Positions 1-7,671 of a stretch of DNA of 64,000 nt are shown here, piece after piece. The stretch is taken from contig CAJWLL010000001.1 in NCBI GenBank assembly GCA_913043275.1, positions 124,001 to 188,000 of the forward strand. Direction: 5' to 3'. Within the stretch, counting starts at the first letter, position 1, and every line of letters begins with the position of its first letter. The position numbers and the translations under genes are program-made. This stretch comes from an uncultured Flavobacteriaceae bacterium (GTDB lineage Bacteria; Bacteroidota; Bacteroidia; Flavobacteriales; Flavobacteriaceae). Under the pieces are notes generated by a model. That model was not told the DNA's origin and did no database searches. It was given only the letters and a program-made list of their open reading frames with translations.

Positions 1-1303
1 CTCCATTGAATTGGGGGAATACCATGGTTGGTTTTACAGCCGGGGGTAAATAGAGTTGCCCATAGATCATACTTTGCAAGGAATCTTTAATGGACTGGTT
101 TTCGAAGCCTTCTATCTGGTTTAAAGAATTATTATCGATGGTAATCTTACCATAAATCAGTTCTGGGCTTGTAAAGGGTTGTGTTTTTGAGGCCATTTCT
201 CCGGGAATATTACTGGGGGGAACTGGTACCTCCTTAACAGGATGAATCGGTACTCCGGTAAAGCGATCCAATACAAAAAGTTGCCCCGTTTTAGTTGGTT
301 GAGCAATTGCCTCCACCAATTTCCCATTGTATTTTACCCGAACTAAATTGGGAGGACATGGAATATCATAATCCCACAAGTCGTGATGAACTGTCTGAAA
401 ATGCCATATTCTTTCTCCGGTATTGGCATTCAGGGCCAAAATACAATTCCCAAATAGATTGTCACCTATACGGTTGCCGCCCCAATGATCATAAGAAGGG
501 GAGCCCGTACCAAAAAACAACATTTCGTTTTCTTTATCCAAAGTAAATCCACTCCAACTGTTGACCGAAATGTACTCGTTTTGCCAAGCCTCCCTAGGCC
601 ATGTGTCATAACCCAACTCTCCGGGACTTGGGATGGTTCGAAATTCCCATTCGATCGCACCCGAGTATAAGTTGAATGCCCTTATGTTTCCAGGCATAGT
701 TTTTTTATTGGCACCGTCCAACACCCTTGATCCCAAAATCAACAAATTTTTGTGTACTATTCCAGGAGTGGAGGCTGTGATAAATAATTGTTCTGCCTTC
801 ACTCCAAAGCTTTTTTTGAGCGATATTTTTCCCGCTTCACCAAAAGAGGAAACGGATTTTCCAGTAAGTGCATCGATACAATAGAGAAAAGAGGTTGCCA
901 CAAAATAGAGCCTTCCGTTTTTTCCATCATTGAAATAAGTAACACCCCTGGAGTTTCCAGAGTATTTTTCTCCTGGAAATGGATCAAAGCTCCAATTTAA
1001 ATTACCAAGAGAAGCATTGATAGCGTGAACCTTCATGTCAGGGCCAATGACAAACATTTGATCGCCTACGATGATCGGGTTGCATTGTATTCCATCTCTG
1101 TGATTTTCCTTTTTATCATAAATCTCAAGCTCCCAAAGTAATTTCAGTTGCCCAATATTGTCAGTATTAACCTCAGACAAATCGGAGTATTTAGACCCGG
1201 AAGGATCTCCGCTGTATACCGACCATGATTTAAATTCTTCACCAGAATCATTTCCACAGGAAAGGAAAAGAGATAGCAACAGGAATTTTAAAATTCCGAT
1301 CAT
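1..1303 (-). CDS. PQQ-dependent (quinoprotein) dehydrogenase, lipoprotein, 3' end outside window
   Basis: Reading the minus strand from the ATG at 1303 gives one open frame that runs off the left edge, about 434 codons. The N-terminus is a lipoprotein signal with Cys16 (FLSCGN). A W-x-x-Y-x-G-D start follows, then repeated quinoprotein beta-propeller blades, including the family motif FQTVHHDLWDYDIP. This resembles the quinoprotein glucose/alcohol dehydrogenase family, which oxidises sugars or alcohols in the periplasm and passes electrons to quinone or cytochrome c. The missing C-terminus might carry a cytochrome domain, as in some relatives; that cannot be seen here. Short plus-strand frames over it are shadows. 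The substrate is unknown. Confidence 0.85.
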   Translation of the reverse strand, partial: MIGILKFLLLSLFLSCGNDSGEEFKSWSVYSGDPSGSKYSDLSEVNTDNIGQLKLLWELEIYDKKENHRDGIQCNPIIVGDQMFVIGPDMKVHAINASLGNLNWSFDPFPGEKYSGNSRGVTYFNDGKNGRLYFVATSFLYCIDALTGKSVSSFGEAGKISLKKSFGVKAEQLFITASTPGIVHKNLLILGSRVLDGANKKTMPGNIRAFNLYSGAIEWEFRTIPSPGELGYDTWPREAWQNEYISVNSWSGFTLDKENEMLFFGTGSPSYDHWGGNRIGDNLFGNCILALNANTGERIWHFQTVHHDLWDYDIPCPPNLVRVKYNGKLVEAIAQPTKTGQLFVLDRFTGVPIHPVKEVPVPPSNIPGEMASKTQPFTSPELIYGKITIDNNSLNQIEGFENQSIKDSLQSMIYGQLYLPPAVKPTMVFPQFNG

Positions 1304-1391
1304 TGAATTTAAAAATGAAGTAGTATATGTATTTGTTTTTTCCAAATCTGCCCTTAATGATTTAACTAAAGTTAAAATTTTTTAGACGATA

Positions 1392-2267
1392 TTAAGGAAC
1401 AACAATATTTAGTGTTTTGGGAAGAATTTTGATATCCAAATGATTTGAGGCAATTGGCAGATATTCACCGTCAATTTGAACACAAAAATCATCTTGATCT
1501 AAAAGCGTGATTTTCAATGCTGAAAGACGAATAAAATTAAACCCTTTTGCCGCTAATTTCCTTCTCAATAGTGAGTAGAGTAAAAACTTAATTTTATTGA
1601 ATAGATTTATTTTTTCAATCCAAAATAAATCCAACTGTCCGTCATCAATTAGGGCTTGGGGGGTAAGTGAGAAATCATATCCCTGCTGATTGGTGTTGGA
1701 AACGAGCAGAATAAATGGGCTGATTTGTCGGGTTTTATTAAGGTATTCAATTTGGATTCTCTGATGCCTAAAGCTCAATATTGCATCAAAAAAGGCAATG
1801 AAATAGGCCAAGATTCCATGCCATTGCTTTTTTTGGTAGCTTTTTATAAAATGAGATTCTAAGGCACAGCCCATGTTTCCAAAAAAATAATTTTCGTTGA
1901 TCACTCCCACATCCATTTTAGTAGTCTTATTTTTTTTTAGAATTTGGATGGCTTTGGAAATTCCAAATGGAATTTTAAAATGACGGGCAATACCATTTCC
2001 GGATCCCAGGGGGATGATGCCCAAAGGGATTTCCGTTTCGACCAATCCTCGGGCGACTTCATTGATCGTTCCATCACCGCCACAAGCCACCACCAAATCG
2101 GCATTTTCATAAATGGCTTTTTGGGTTAGATCGATGGCGTCCCCTTTTTTTTTGGTCCTTAAGATGTGCCATGAGTCCTTTTTAATGTCAAAAATTTCTT
2201 CTAGAGACTTGCACAATTGTTTTAGTGTGTGGGTCCCTAGAGGCTTGACAATTAAATATACCTTCAT
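1392..2267 (-). CDS. Diacylglycerol kinase family lipid kinase (DgkB/YegS-like)
   Basis: A 291-residue soluble protein with the DAGK catalytic signature: GGDGTINE at about residues 63-70 and GSGNG at about 88-92, where nucleotide binds. Members phosphorylate diacylglycerol or related lipids at the inner face of the cytoplasmic membrane. Length is normal for the family. Its ATG overlaps the stop codon of the upstream LtaS-like gene by 4 bases, so the two are probably translationally coupled. In Gram-positives DgkB recycles the diacylglycerol that LtaS releases, so this pairing suggests the same recycling role here; that is inference. A general YegS-type lipid kinase is the alternative. Confidence 0.88.
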   Translation of the reverse strand: MKVYLIVKPLGTHTLKQLCKSLEEIFDIKKDSWHILRTKKKGDAIDLTQKAIYENADLVVACGGDGTINEVARGLVETEIPLGIIPLGSGNGIARHFKIPFGISKAIQILKKNKTTKMDVGVINENYFFGNMGCALESHFIKSYQKKQWHGILAYFIAFFDAILSFRHQRIQIEYLNKTRQISPFILLVSNTNQQGYDFSLTPQALIDDGQLDLFWIEKINLFNKIKFLLYSLLRRKLAAKGFNFIRLSALKITLLDQDDFCVQIDGEYLPIASNHLDIKILPKTLNIVVP

Positions 2268-4216
2268 AGTTTTGGTTTTTGGCTACTTTTGCGTCCCAAC
2301 ATTAGGGTTTCAAAATAATCTTCAAGAAACATACTGCATTTCTTTTCCAATTCAATCATCTCATGGGTTTTGTTATGGATTAGATTTTTTTCCATGTTTT
2401 TATCGTGCACATCATAAAAGCCGATGGCTTTATTTCCATTGTGGACACAGATGAAATTTTCATCCATGATAAAATAACTTCCTCCGCTAAAATAATTTAT
2501 TATAAATGGATGATATTCTTGGTCAGACACTAAACTTCTTCCCCAGCTTTTAAAAGGATTGGGGTAGTCTATCAGGTCAGCAACGGTTGGAAAGATATCC
2601 ATATGGCTGGCTAGTCTCATATCAACCCCTTTAAGCTGGCTATTTGGTTTGAAGATCATCAAAGGACTGGCAAATCGATTGACGGTTTTTTCATAAAAAG
2701 GGAAATGGGTTTGATTGCCGTGATCGGCAGTGAACAAGAAGACCGTGTCATCAAACCAAGGGGAATTGCTGCTTTTTTTAAAAAATTGCCGCAGTGCATG
2801 GTCGGTATATCCCACGCATTGGTGCATCGGCACATGGCCTTTATCAAATTTCCCATGATATGCTTTTGGGATCACATAAGGGTCGTGAGAAGTGATTGTA
2901 AAAACACTGCTGAGAAATGGAGTTTTTTGCTGGTCCAATACAGATTTCATATAGAGCAAAAAAGGCTCATCCCAGATGCCCCAATAACCATCAAATTCAT
3001 TATCATTATTAAATTCAGTTCTGCCGTAATATCGCTCAAACCCCAAGGTGTTGGCAAAGCCCAAAAACCCCATAGATCCGTTTGCAGCGCCGTGAAAAAA
3101 AGAACTATTGTATCCCAATTCATGAGCTACGGAAACTACAGATTCCACTTCTTGTCGGGAATAAAGTGAGGAGGCATATGAAGTCTCAAAAGAAGGGATT
3201 CCTGCCAATATGGAAGGCATGCCATGAATTGATTTTCTGCTGGTGGCAAAACCATTTGGAAAAATCAAGCTGTGTTGTGCCAGTGAGTCAAGAAAAGGTG
3301 TGTAGCCTTTATAATCGGGAATTTCGTATGCTTCGTTCAAAGCCCCCCAATATTCCCTTCCCATACTCTCAAGGATAAAGATCACCAGGTTGGGTTTTTT
3401 ATCAAACCTCTCCGACGGGGGATATTGTTTAATGGTGTTCAGTTCCTTTTCAACTTCTTGATTGGAAAAGCGATCTTCGAATTTGTTAAAATTGTCTTGC
3501 CCAAGTGTTTTAATAAGGGTAAAAGCACTGCTGAGAACAACATCGGCCTGTTGAGGAGTTTTTACATCATCCATTGCATCAATCAAGGTTATGGGACGGG
3601 TACTTTTTTTAAAATCACCTCCTCTTGCACCTAACACAAATAGGACGATAGTTCCAAAAAACAAAACAATTGAGCTGAGTCGGTAACGCCAATAATTTTC
3701 GATTATAACAATGGGATAGATTTTTACCTTTTTGTATGCTATAGCTAATAAATATAGCATTGAAAAATAGAGTATAAATAGGTGAAAATAGACCCAGATA
3801 AAATTAAAAATCAAGGGGACTATGTTCTTCTCATACTCTACTACTTCCAAAAAATTACTCATCAATCTATTTTGATTAAAACGGTAATAGGCAAAGTCAA
3901 CAAAGTTGAGTGAAATAAAAAAGGCATTGCAAACCCAATAGACCCAAAAAAGAATTTTTTGATATAGTAAAAAAGTTGTTTTTTTCCAAGGGATGATTGA
4001 CATAAGAATAAAAATCATATTGGAGTAGACGATGGCGACATTGTCAAAACGGAGTCCATAATAGCACAATTCTGCCAGTTGGGAAATCGATTTTACTTGA
4101 ACCAAGTCGTTGTTAAAATAAACAAACAGTACCCTGCAAAATAAATAACAGAGGTAAATCAAAAAAATGCGATAAAAAAGCGCAATGAATTCTTTAATTC
4201 GAAAATCACTAATCAT
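2264..4216 (-). CDS. LTA synthase family membrane phosphotransferase (sulfatase fold)
   Basis: About 650 residues. Five hydrophobic segments in the first 200 residues are followed by an extracytoplasmic sulfatase-fold domain. Metal and catalytic motifs are visible: ILES at about 284, SRKSIHG near 328-333 (a Ser where LtaS has its catalytic Thr), and TADHG near 498-502. The family moves phosphoglycerol or phosphoethanolamine from phospholipid onto a glycan or lipid outside the membrane. The chosen start is the ATG at 4216; a TTG two codons upstream is also in frame. The gene overlaps the downstream lipid kinase by 4 bases. The acceptor in this Gram-negative cell is unknown; OpgB-like glucan modification is one option. 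Confidence 0.87.
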   Translation of the reverse strand: MISDFRIKEFIALFYRIFLIYLCYLFCRVLFVYFNNDLVQVKSISQLAELCYYGLRFDNVAIVYSNMIFILMSIIPWKKTTFLLYQKILFWVYWVCNAFFISLNFVDFAYYRFNQNRLMSNFLEVVEYEKNIVPLIFNFIWVYFHLFILYFSMLYLLAIAYKKVKIYPIVIIENYWRYRLSSIVLFFGTIVLFVLGARGGDFKKSTRPITLIDAMDDVKTPQQADVVLSSAFTLIKTLGQDNFNKFEDRFSNQEVEKELNTIKQYPPSERFDKKPNLVIFILESMGREYWGALNEAYEIPDYKGYTPFLDSLAQHSLIFPNGFATSRKSIHGMPSILAGIPSFETSYASSLYSRQEVESVVSVAHELGYNSSFFHGAANGSMGFLGFANTLGFERYYGRTEFNNDNEFDGYWGIWDEPFLLYMKSVLDQQKTPFLSSVFTITSHDPYVIPKAYHGKFDKGHVPMHQCVGYTDHALRQFFKKSSNSPWFDDTVFLFTADHGNQTHFPFYEKTVNRFASPLMIFKPNSQLKGVDMRLASHMDIFPTVADLIDYPNPFKSWGRSLVSDQEYHPFIINYFSGGSYFIMDENFICVHNGNKAIGFYDVHDKNMEKNLIHNKTHEMIELEKKCSMFLEDYFETLMLGRKSSQKPKL

Positions 4217-4234
4217 GCTCAAATATATGGTTTA

Positions 4235-4242
4235 CAAACCTA
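4235..4242 (-). promoter_or_regulatory. Candidate Bacteroidota -7 box (TAnnTTTG)
   Basis: The minus strand reads TAGGTTTG here, an exact match to the Bacteroidota -7 consensus, 18 bases upstream of the ATG of the LtaS-like gene. No convincing -33 TTG was found at the usual spacing, so this is only a candidate promoter for the LtaS/lipid kinase pair. Confidence 0.35.
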
Positions 4243-4360
4243 TTATTAATGAGTTACAATTGACTAATAAAGCAGCTTTAATTACGGAAAATTTTTTATA
4301 AAAAAAGTAGGGTATTTGATTTCTGAATCGGGTAATAGTTGTAATCAAAATAAAATTGTT

Positions 4361-5290
4361 ATGAAAATTAAAAACTTAACCTTAATAATATTAAGCCTCG
4401 GTATTATAACCTCCTGCTCCGAAGATGGAGTAAGTGGTTTTTCAGAAAACTTGAGCACGACCACCGTATTAGAAGCTATCAATTCCATTGCTTTTGAGGA
4501 AGACATTGATGAATTGGTATCAGAAAGCATGGCTTTGAGTTCGAATTCGATGAGTGCTCGATCTGTTAATACAGCCTTAAACAAAGGACCCAATGGATTT
4601 AAAGGAGATAAATATGGTGACTGTGCCACCGTTGTTCAAGACGATGAAAACAACACTAAGACCATTACTTTCTCAGAAGATTGTGAGGGAAAGCTTGGTC
4701 AGTCGAGGAGTGGAACCATAATCATTGCCTATTCAGAAACTCAAGGAGAGGCTGGAAGTTATAGACAAGTCACCTATGATGACTTCTATCTCAACGGGGT
4801 CAAAATTGAGGGAATCCGAAGAACCGAAATTATTTCCATAGATGAAAATGGAAGTAAAACCATGCGAACGACCGAAGTCGATGGAAAAATGATCTACGAA
4901 GACGGTACTTTTAAAACTAAAAGTTCTGATATGACCCGTTACACTCACGTAGAAAATGATGAAAAGCAATACAGTTCACTTAGTGGTAGCAAATCTGGAG
5001 TCAGTACAGAAGGGGTAAACTTTTCTATGGAAATTATCGTGCCCATCAAATTTGTTTACGACTGTTTTGGAGAAGGACAAAGAAAAAAGGGCAAAGTTCC
5101 CGTAGAAGGAATTAAGATTACTAACGATGGTCAGCAAACTATTACCACCGATTTTGGAGACGGAACCTGCGACACACTTGTAGAAGTTTCCAAAGACGGC
5201 GAGGTTGAAACGGTAGATCTGAAAGACCTTAAAAGGGGGGAGCGATTTAAAAATATATTGAAAAAGAAAAAGAAAAATAAAAAGAAATAA
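4361..5290 (+). CDS. Hypothetical lipoprotein with lysine-rich tail
   Basis: A 309-residue protein of no family I recognise. The start at 4361 is chosen because it leaves a compact lipoprotein signal ending in ILSLGIITSC; the frame is open upstream to 4316, but that extension spoils the signal. The mature part is acidic and hydrophilic, with four cysteines in its second half that could form disulfides (CATV, DCEGK, DCFGEG, GTCDT). The last dozen residues are almost all lysine with one or two asparagines, a striking basic tail after an acidic body. It precedes the ECF sigma operon at 5.4 kb in the same direction and may belong to that envelope regulon. Confidence 0.75.
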   Translation: MKIKNLTLIILSLGIITSCSEDGVSGFSENLSTTTVLEAINSIAFEEDIDELVSESMALSSNSMSARSVNTALNKGPNGFKGDKYGDCATVVQDDENNTKTITFSEDCEGKLGQSRSGTIIIAYSETQGEAGSYRQVTYDDFYLNGVKIEGIRRTEIISIDENGSKTMRTTEVDGKMIYEDGTFKTKSSDMTRYTHVENDEKQYSSLSGSKSGVSTEGVNFSMEIIVPIKFVYDCFGEGQRKKGKVPVEGIKITNDGQQTITTDFGDGTCDTLVEVSKDGEVETVDLKDLKRGERFKNILKKKKKNKKK

Positions 5291-5321
5291 TTTTTATTTA
5301 TAATTATCTGTCAATATCCCC

Positions 5322-5360
5322 ATCCAATTCCTTCGATAAAAGTTATCTTAGGGATTGGAT
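5322..5360. promoter_or_regulatory. Inverted repeat ahead of ECF sigma gene
   Basis: ATCCAATTCC (5322-5331) pairs with GGGATTGGAT (5351-5360) over 10 positions with one G-T wobble. A second short stem, GATAA/TTATC, lies inside the loop. No T-run follows on the plus strand, so it does not look like a simple terminator. It could be a leader hairpin or an operator. It covers the first TTG that could start the sigma gene, which argues for a start further downstream. Confidence 0.45.
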
Positions 5361-5375
5361 TTAAGGAGTTTAAAG

Positions 5376-5861
5376 TTGACGGCCAAAGATTTTAAAATGA
5401 TTTATAATACGCACTTTGACGACCTCAGACGTTACCTCATATACCGATCGGGGGATCAGGACTTGTCTGGAGACATTGCTCAAAATATATTCATGAAGGT
5501 TTGGACCAAAAAAGTTGAGATTGCTAAGGGAAATATTAAAAGCCTACTCTTTAAAATGGCCACTGACGAGTTTATCAGTCATATTCGAAAGAAAAAAGTA
5601 GAAAAGGAATATACTGAAAGTATAGATTTAAGATTGATACATGAATCAGATACCGATGATGAGCTTTCAGAAAAGAAAATACAATTTGAAAAAGTCCTAA
5701 ATCAATTACCGGAGAAACAAAAAACAGTCTTGTTGATGAATAAGTTGCAAGGACTCACCTATAAAGAAATTGCAGAAATATTAAATTTGTCTCAAAAAGC
5801 GATTGAAAAGCGAATAGGGTTGGCTTTAAAGACATTGAAACAAAAACTCAATCAAAGATGA
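5376..5861 (+). CDS. ECF RNA polymerase sigma factor
   Basis: About 161 residues with sigma region 2 (YLIYRSGDQDLSGDIAQNIF) and a region 4 helix-turn-helix (LPEKQKTVLLMN through LTYKEIAEILNLS). It directs RNA polymerase to a regulon, typically controlled by an anti-sigma factor. Start choice is uncertain: TTG 5355 lies in an inverted repeat, TTG 5376 has AAGGAG eight bases upstream, and ATG 5397 also keeps the whole domain. The stop overlaps the next gene's ATG by 4 bases, linking it to the one-helix protein downstream. It is not next to a SusC gene, so it probably controls an envelope regulon rather than glycan uptake. Confidence 0.9.
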   Translation: MTAKDFKMIYNTHFDDLRRYLIYRSGDQDLSGDIAQNIFMKVWTKKVEIAKGNIKSLLFKMATDEFISHIRKKKVEKEYTESIDLRLIHESDTDDELSEKKIQFEKVLNQLPEKQKTVLLMNKLQGLTYKEIAEILNLSQKAIEKRIGLALKTLKQKLNQR

Positions 5862-6247
5862 GTAGTAAAAAAAAGTTTACTGATAGGGATTTGAAAAATA
5901 TTTTTTCTAAAGTGGAAATTCCATTAGAAAAAGATAAGGATCTCATTTGGTCTCAAAAGTTTGAATCTTTGGTAACAGATGATGCCCTTAAGCCTTCCAA
6001 TAAAAATCCTGTTTTTCGTCTGTATTGGGAATATGGGATCGCAGCTTGTTTTACCATACTCCTGGCTTCTTCTCTCTATTACAGTTCCCAAAATTATGTA
6101 CTTGGAGAAGTCAAGTTGGTAGAAACTATAATGGATTCTGAGCAAGATCTTCTGGCGGATCAAACCATGATCGAATCCCTGTTTGTTGATGATAATGAAT
6201 TCGATGAATGGTTTGAAGAACAATACGTTTTGAGTTCAGTTAATTAA
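5858..6247 (+). CDS. Single-pass membrane protein, probable anti-sigma factor
   Basis: A 129-residue protein with a charged N-terminal half, one transmembrane segment (YGIAACFTILLASSLYY, about residues 54-70) and a short acidic outer tail. It has no zinc-binding HxxxCxxC motif and no FecR domain. It overlaps the upstream ECF sigma gene by 4 bases (ATGA) and the next gene begins 2 bases after it, so the three form an operon. Position and topology suggest an anti-sigma factor holding the sigma at the membrane. That role is inferred from context, not from a recognised domain. Confidence 0.7.
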   Translation: MSSKKKFTDRDLKNIFSKVEIPLEKDKDLIWSQKFESLVTDDALKPSNKNPVFRLYWEYGIAACFTILLASSLYYSSQNYVLGEVKLVETIMDSEQDLLADQTMIESLFVDDNEFDEWFEEQYVLSSVN

Positions 6248-6249
6248 AA

Positions 6250-6744
6250 ATGAAAAAAAGTAAAACCATATTTATCCAACTATTGTTCACCTTAATATGG
6301 TTTGGGGGTTTGATGGCTCAGAACAAAGCTGTTTATAAAATTTACACCCCCAAACAATTGGAAATGATTGAATCTCAAAGGGAGTTGGTGAAACAAAATA
6401 GAGAAGCCTTTAGAAATTCGCTTTCTGAGGAACAAAAAAGTCTGCTAAGGGACAATTCTCTTTCTATGAAGGAAAGGCAGCAGGCGCTCATGAAAACACT
6501 CACTGATAATCAAAAGGAGGCCCTCAAAGGGAATCGTGAGTCTGTGAAAAAACTCAGGGATGCCTTTTCCAAGTCCCTGACTGATAAACAGAAAACAGCA
6601 TTAGAACAGCGTAAGAAAAACATCAAAGAGCGTAGAAAAAAAATCAAAGACCACAAATCCGGTTTCGATGGGCGCAGAGAAAAGCTAAAGGGAAAGAAAC
6701 AAAATATTAAGCAACGCATAAAAAAAACCAAACCCAAAAAATAA
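6250..6744 (+). CDS. Secreted basic protein with three 26-residue LTxxQ-like repeats
   Basis: 164 residues. A signal peptide ends near AQ at residue 24. Three helical repeats of exactly 26 residues cover about 51-128, each with an (S/T)L(S/T)xxQK core: LSEEQ at 58, LTDNQ at 84, LTDKQ at 110. This resembles the LTxxQ motif of the Spy/CpxP periplasmic chaperones, though here it recurs three times. The C-terminal 40 residues are very rich in Lys and Arg. It lies directly behind an ECF sigma and probable anti-sigma pair, so a periplasmic stress sensor or chaperone is plausible. Function is not established. Confidence 0.75.
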   Translation: MKKSKTIFIQLLFTLIWFGGLMAQNKAVYKIYTPKQLEMIESQRELVKQNREAFRNSLSEEQKSLLRDNSLSMKERQQALMKTLTDNQKEALKGNRESVKKLRDAFSKSLTDKQKTALEQRKKNIKERRKKIKDHKSGFDGRREKLKGKKQNIKQRIKKTKPKK

Positions 6745-6797
6745 GTTTAGATCTATTATTTGACTTTAAATTTTCTTCTTATTATTATATTTAACCA

Positions 6798-7634
6798 ATG
6801 AAAAAGTTCCTTTTCTTTGGTTTTTTTTTAGCACATTTTTATAGTTTTTCGCAAACTGAAGAAGATACCATTCTAGACAGCGTCATAGATGAATTATTTT
6901 CAACCGACAGTTTGTTGGTGGACTTATCCAAATCTAATTATTTATACACCACCTTTTCCTTTGATGAAAGTGTTTTTTTTGCTGGAAGAGATTTTGACGT
7001 CACCCAGTTTGGCTTCACCCCTAGTATTAGTTATATGAGGGGACAAAACTTCTTTATAAGTTTGGGTTCGGCCTATTTCAGTGAACTCGATCCCAATTGG
7101 GATTTTGTTTCCCTCAGCAGTGGATATTCTTTTTTTTTAGATTCAAAGGAGCGGTTGAGTTTGACTGGAATCTACAGCCGCATCTTTTTTTCTGATGATA
7201 CTGCAGAACTGAACCCTAATAGACTCTCCACTGTTTTGACCTTCAACAAAAATAATTTGAGACTGCGAGGCTCTGTCGGTTATCTCTTTGGAGGATCCAC
7301 CTCATTTTACACCACCAGCAGTGGCAGTTATGAGTTTTCCATACTCGATAAAGAGAATTGGGAAATATCGCTCAACCCTCAATTGAGTTTATTAATGAGT
7401 GAACAGACAGTAAGTGAACAAATCTCTTCGGGTTTTTCCAAAATTCAAACAGTAGAGAGAGATTTATTTGATTTGATAAATACCCAAATCAGCATACCCC
7501 TTCAATTTGATACAGGAAATTGGGATTTTGAATTTTCATACAATATCAATTTACCTAAGGCTTTGTCTAGTGAGAGTAACTTGACTACAACGGGCTATTT
7601 TTCTTTTTCGCTAGGATATTTTTCTGTACTCTAA
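6798..7634 (+). CDS. Probable outer-membrane beta-barrel protein, unknown
   Basis: 278 residues with a signal peptide ending at about FSQ (residue 19). The rest alternates polar and aromatic residues in strand-sized stretches (FFISLGSAYF, LRLRGSVGYLFGG, WDFEFSYNINL) and closes with FSFSLGYFSVL, typical of outer-membrane barrels. No named family was recognised. It is codirectional with the sigma operon, 53 bases after it, and may be its last gene or a target of the sigma factor. Confidence 0.7.
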   Translation: MKKFLFFGFFLAHFYSFSQTEEDTILDSVIDELFSTDSLLVDLSKSNYLYTTFSFDESVFFAGRDFDVTQFGFTPSISYMRGQNFFISLGSAYFSELDPNWDFVSLSSGYSFFLDSKERLSLTGIYSRIFFSDDTAELNPNRLSTVLTFNKNNLRLRGSVGYLFGGSTSFYTTSSGSYEFSILDKENWEISLNPQLSLLMSEQTVSEQISSGFSKIQTVERDLFDLINTQISIPLQFDTGNWDFEFSYNINLPKALSSESNLTTTGYFSFSLGYFSVL

Positions 7635-7671
7635 ATTTCCAATAGTTTATTACCTTTAAGAAAAACCTTTT

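Noticed and set aside
295-1385. Several plus-strand frames at the left edge
   Set aside because: They lie opposite a continuous minus-strand PQQ dehydrogenase with clear family motifs.
2705-3169. 154-residue plus-strand frame
   Set aside because: It is a shadow of the conserved catalytic domain of the LtaS-like gene.
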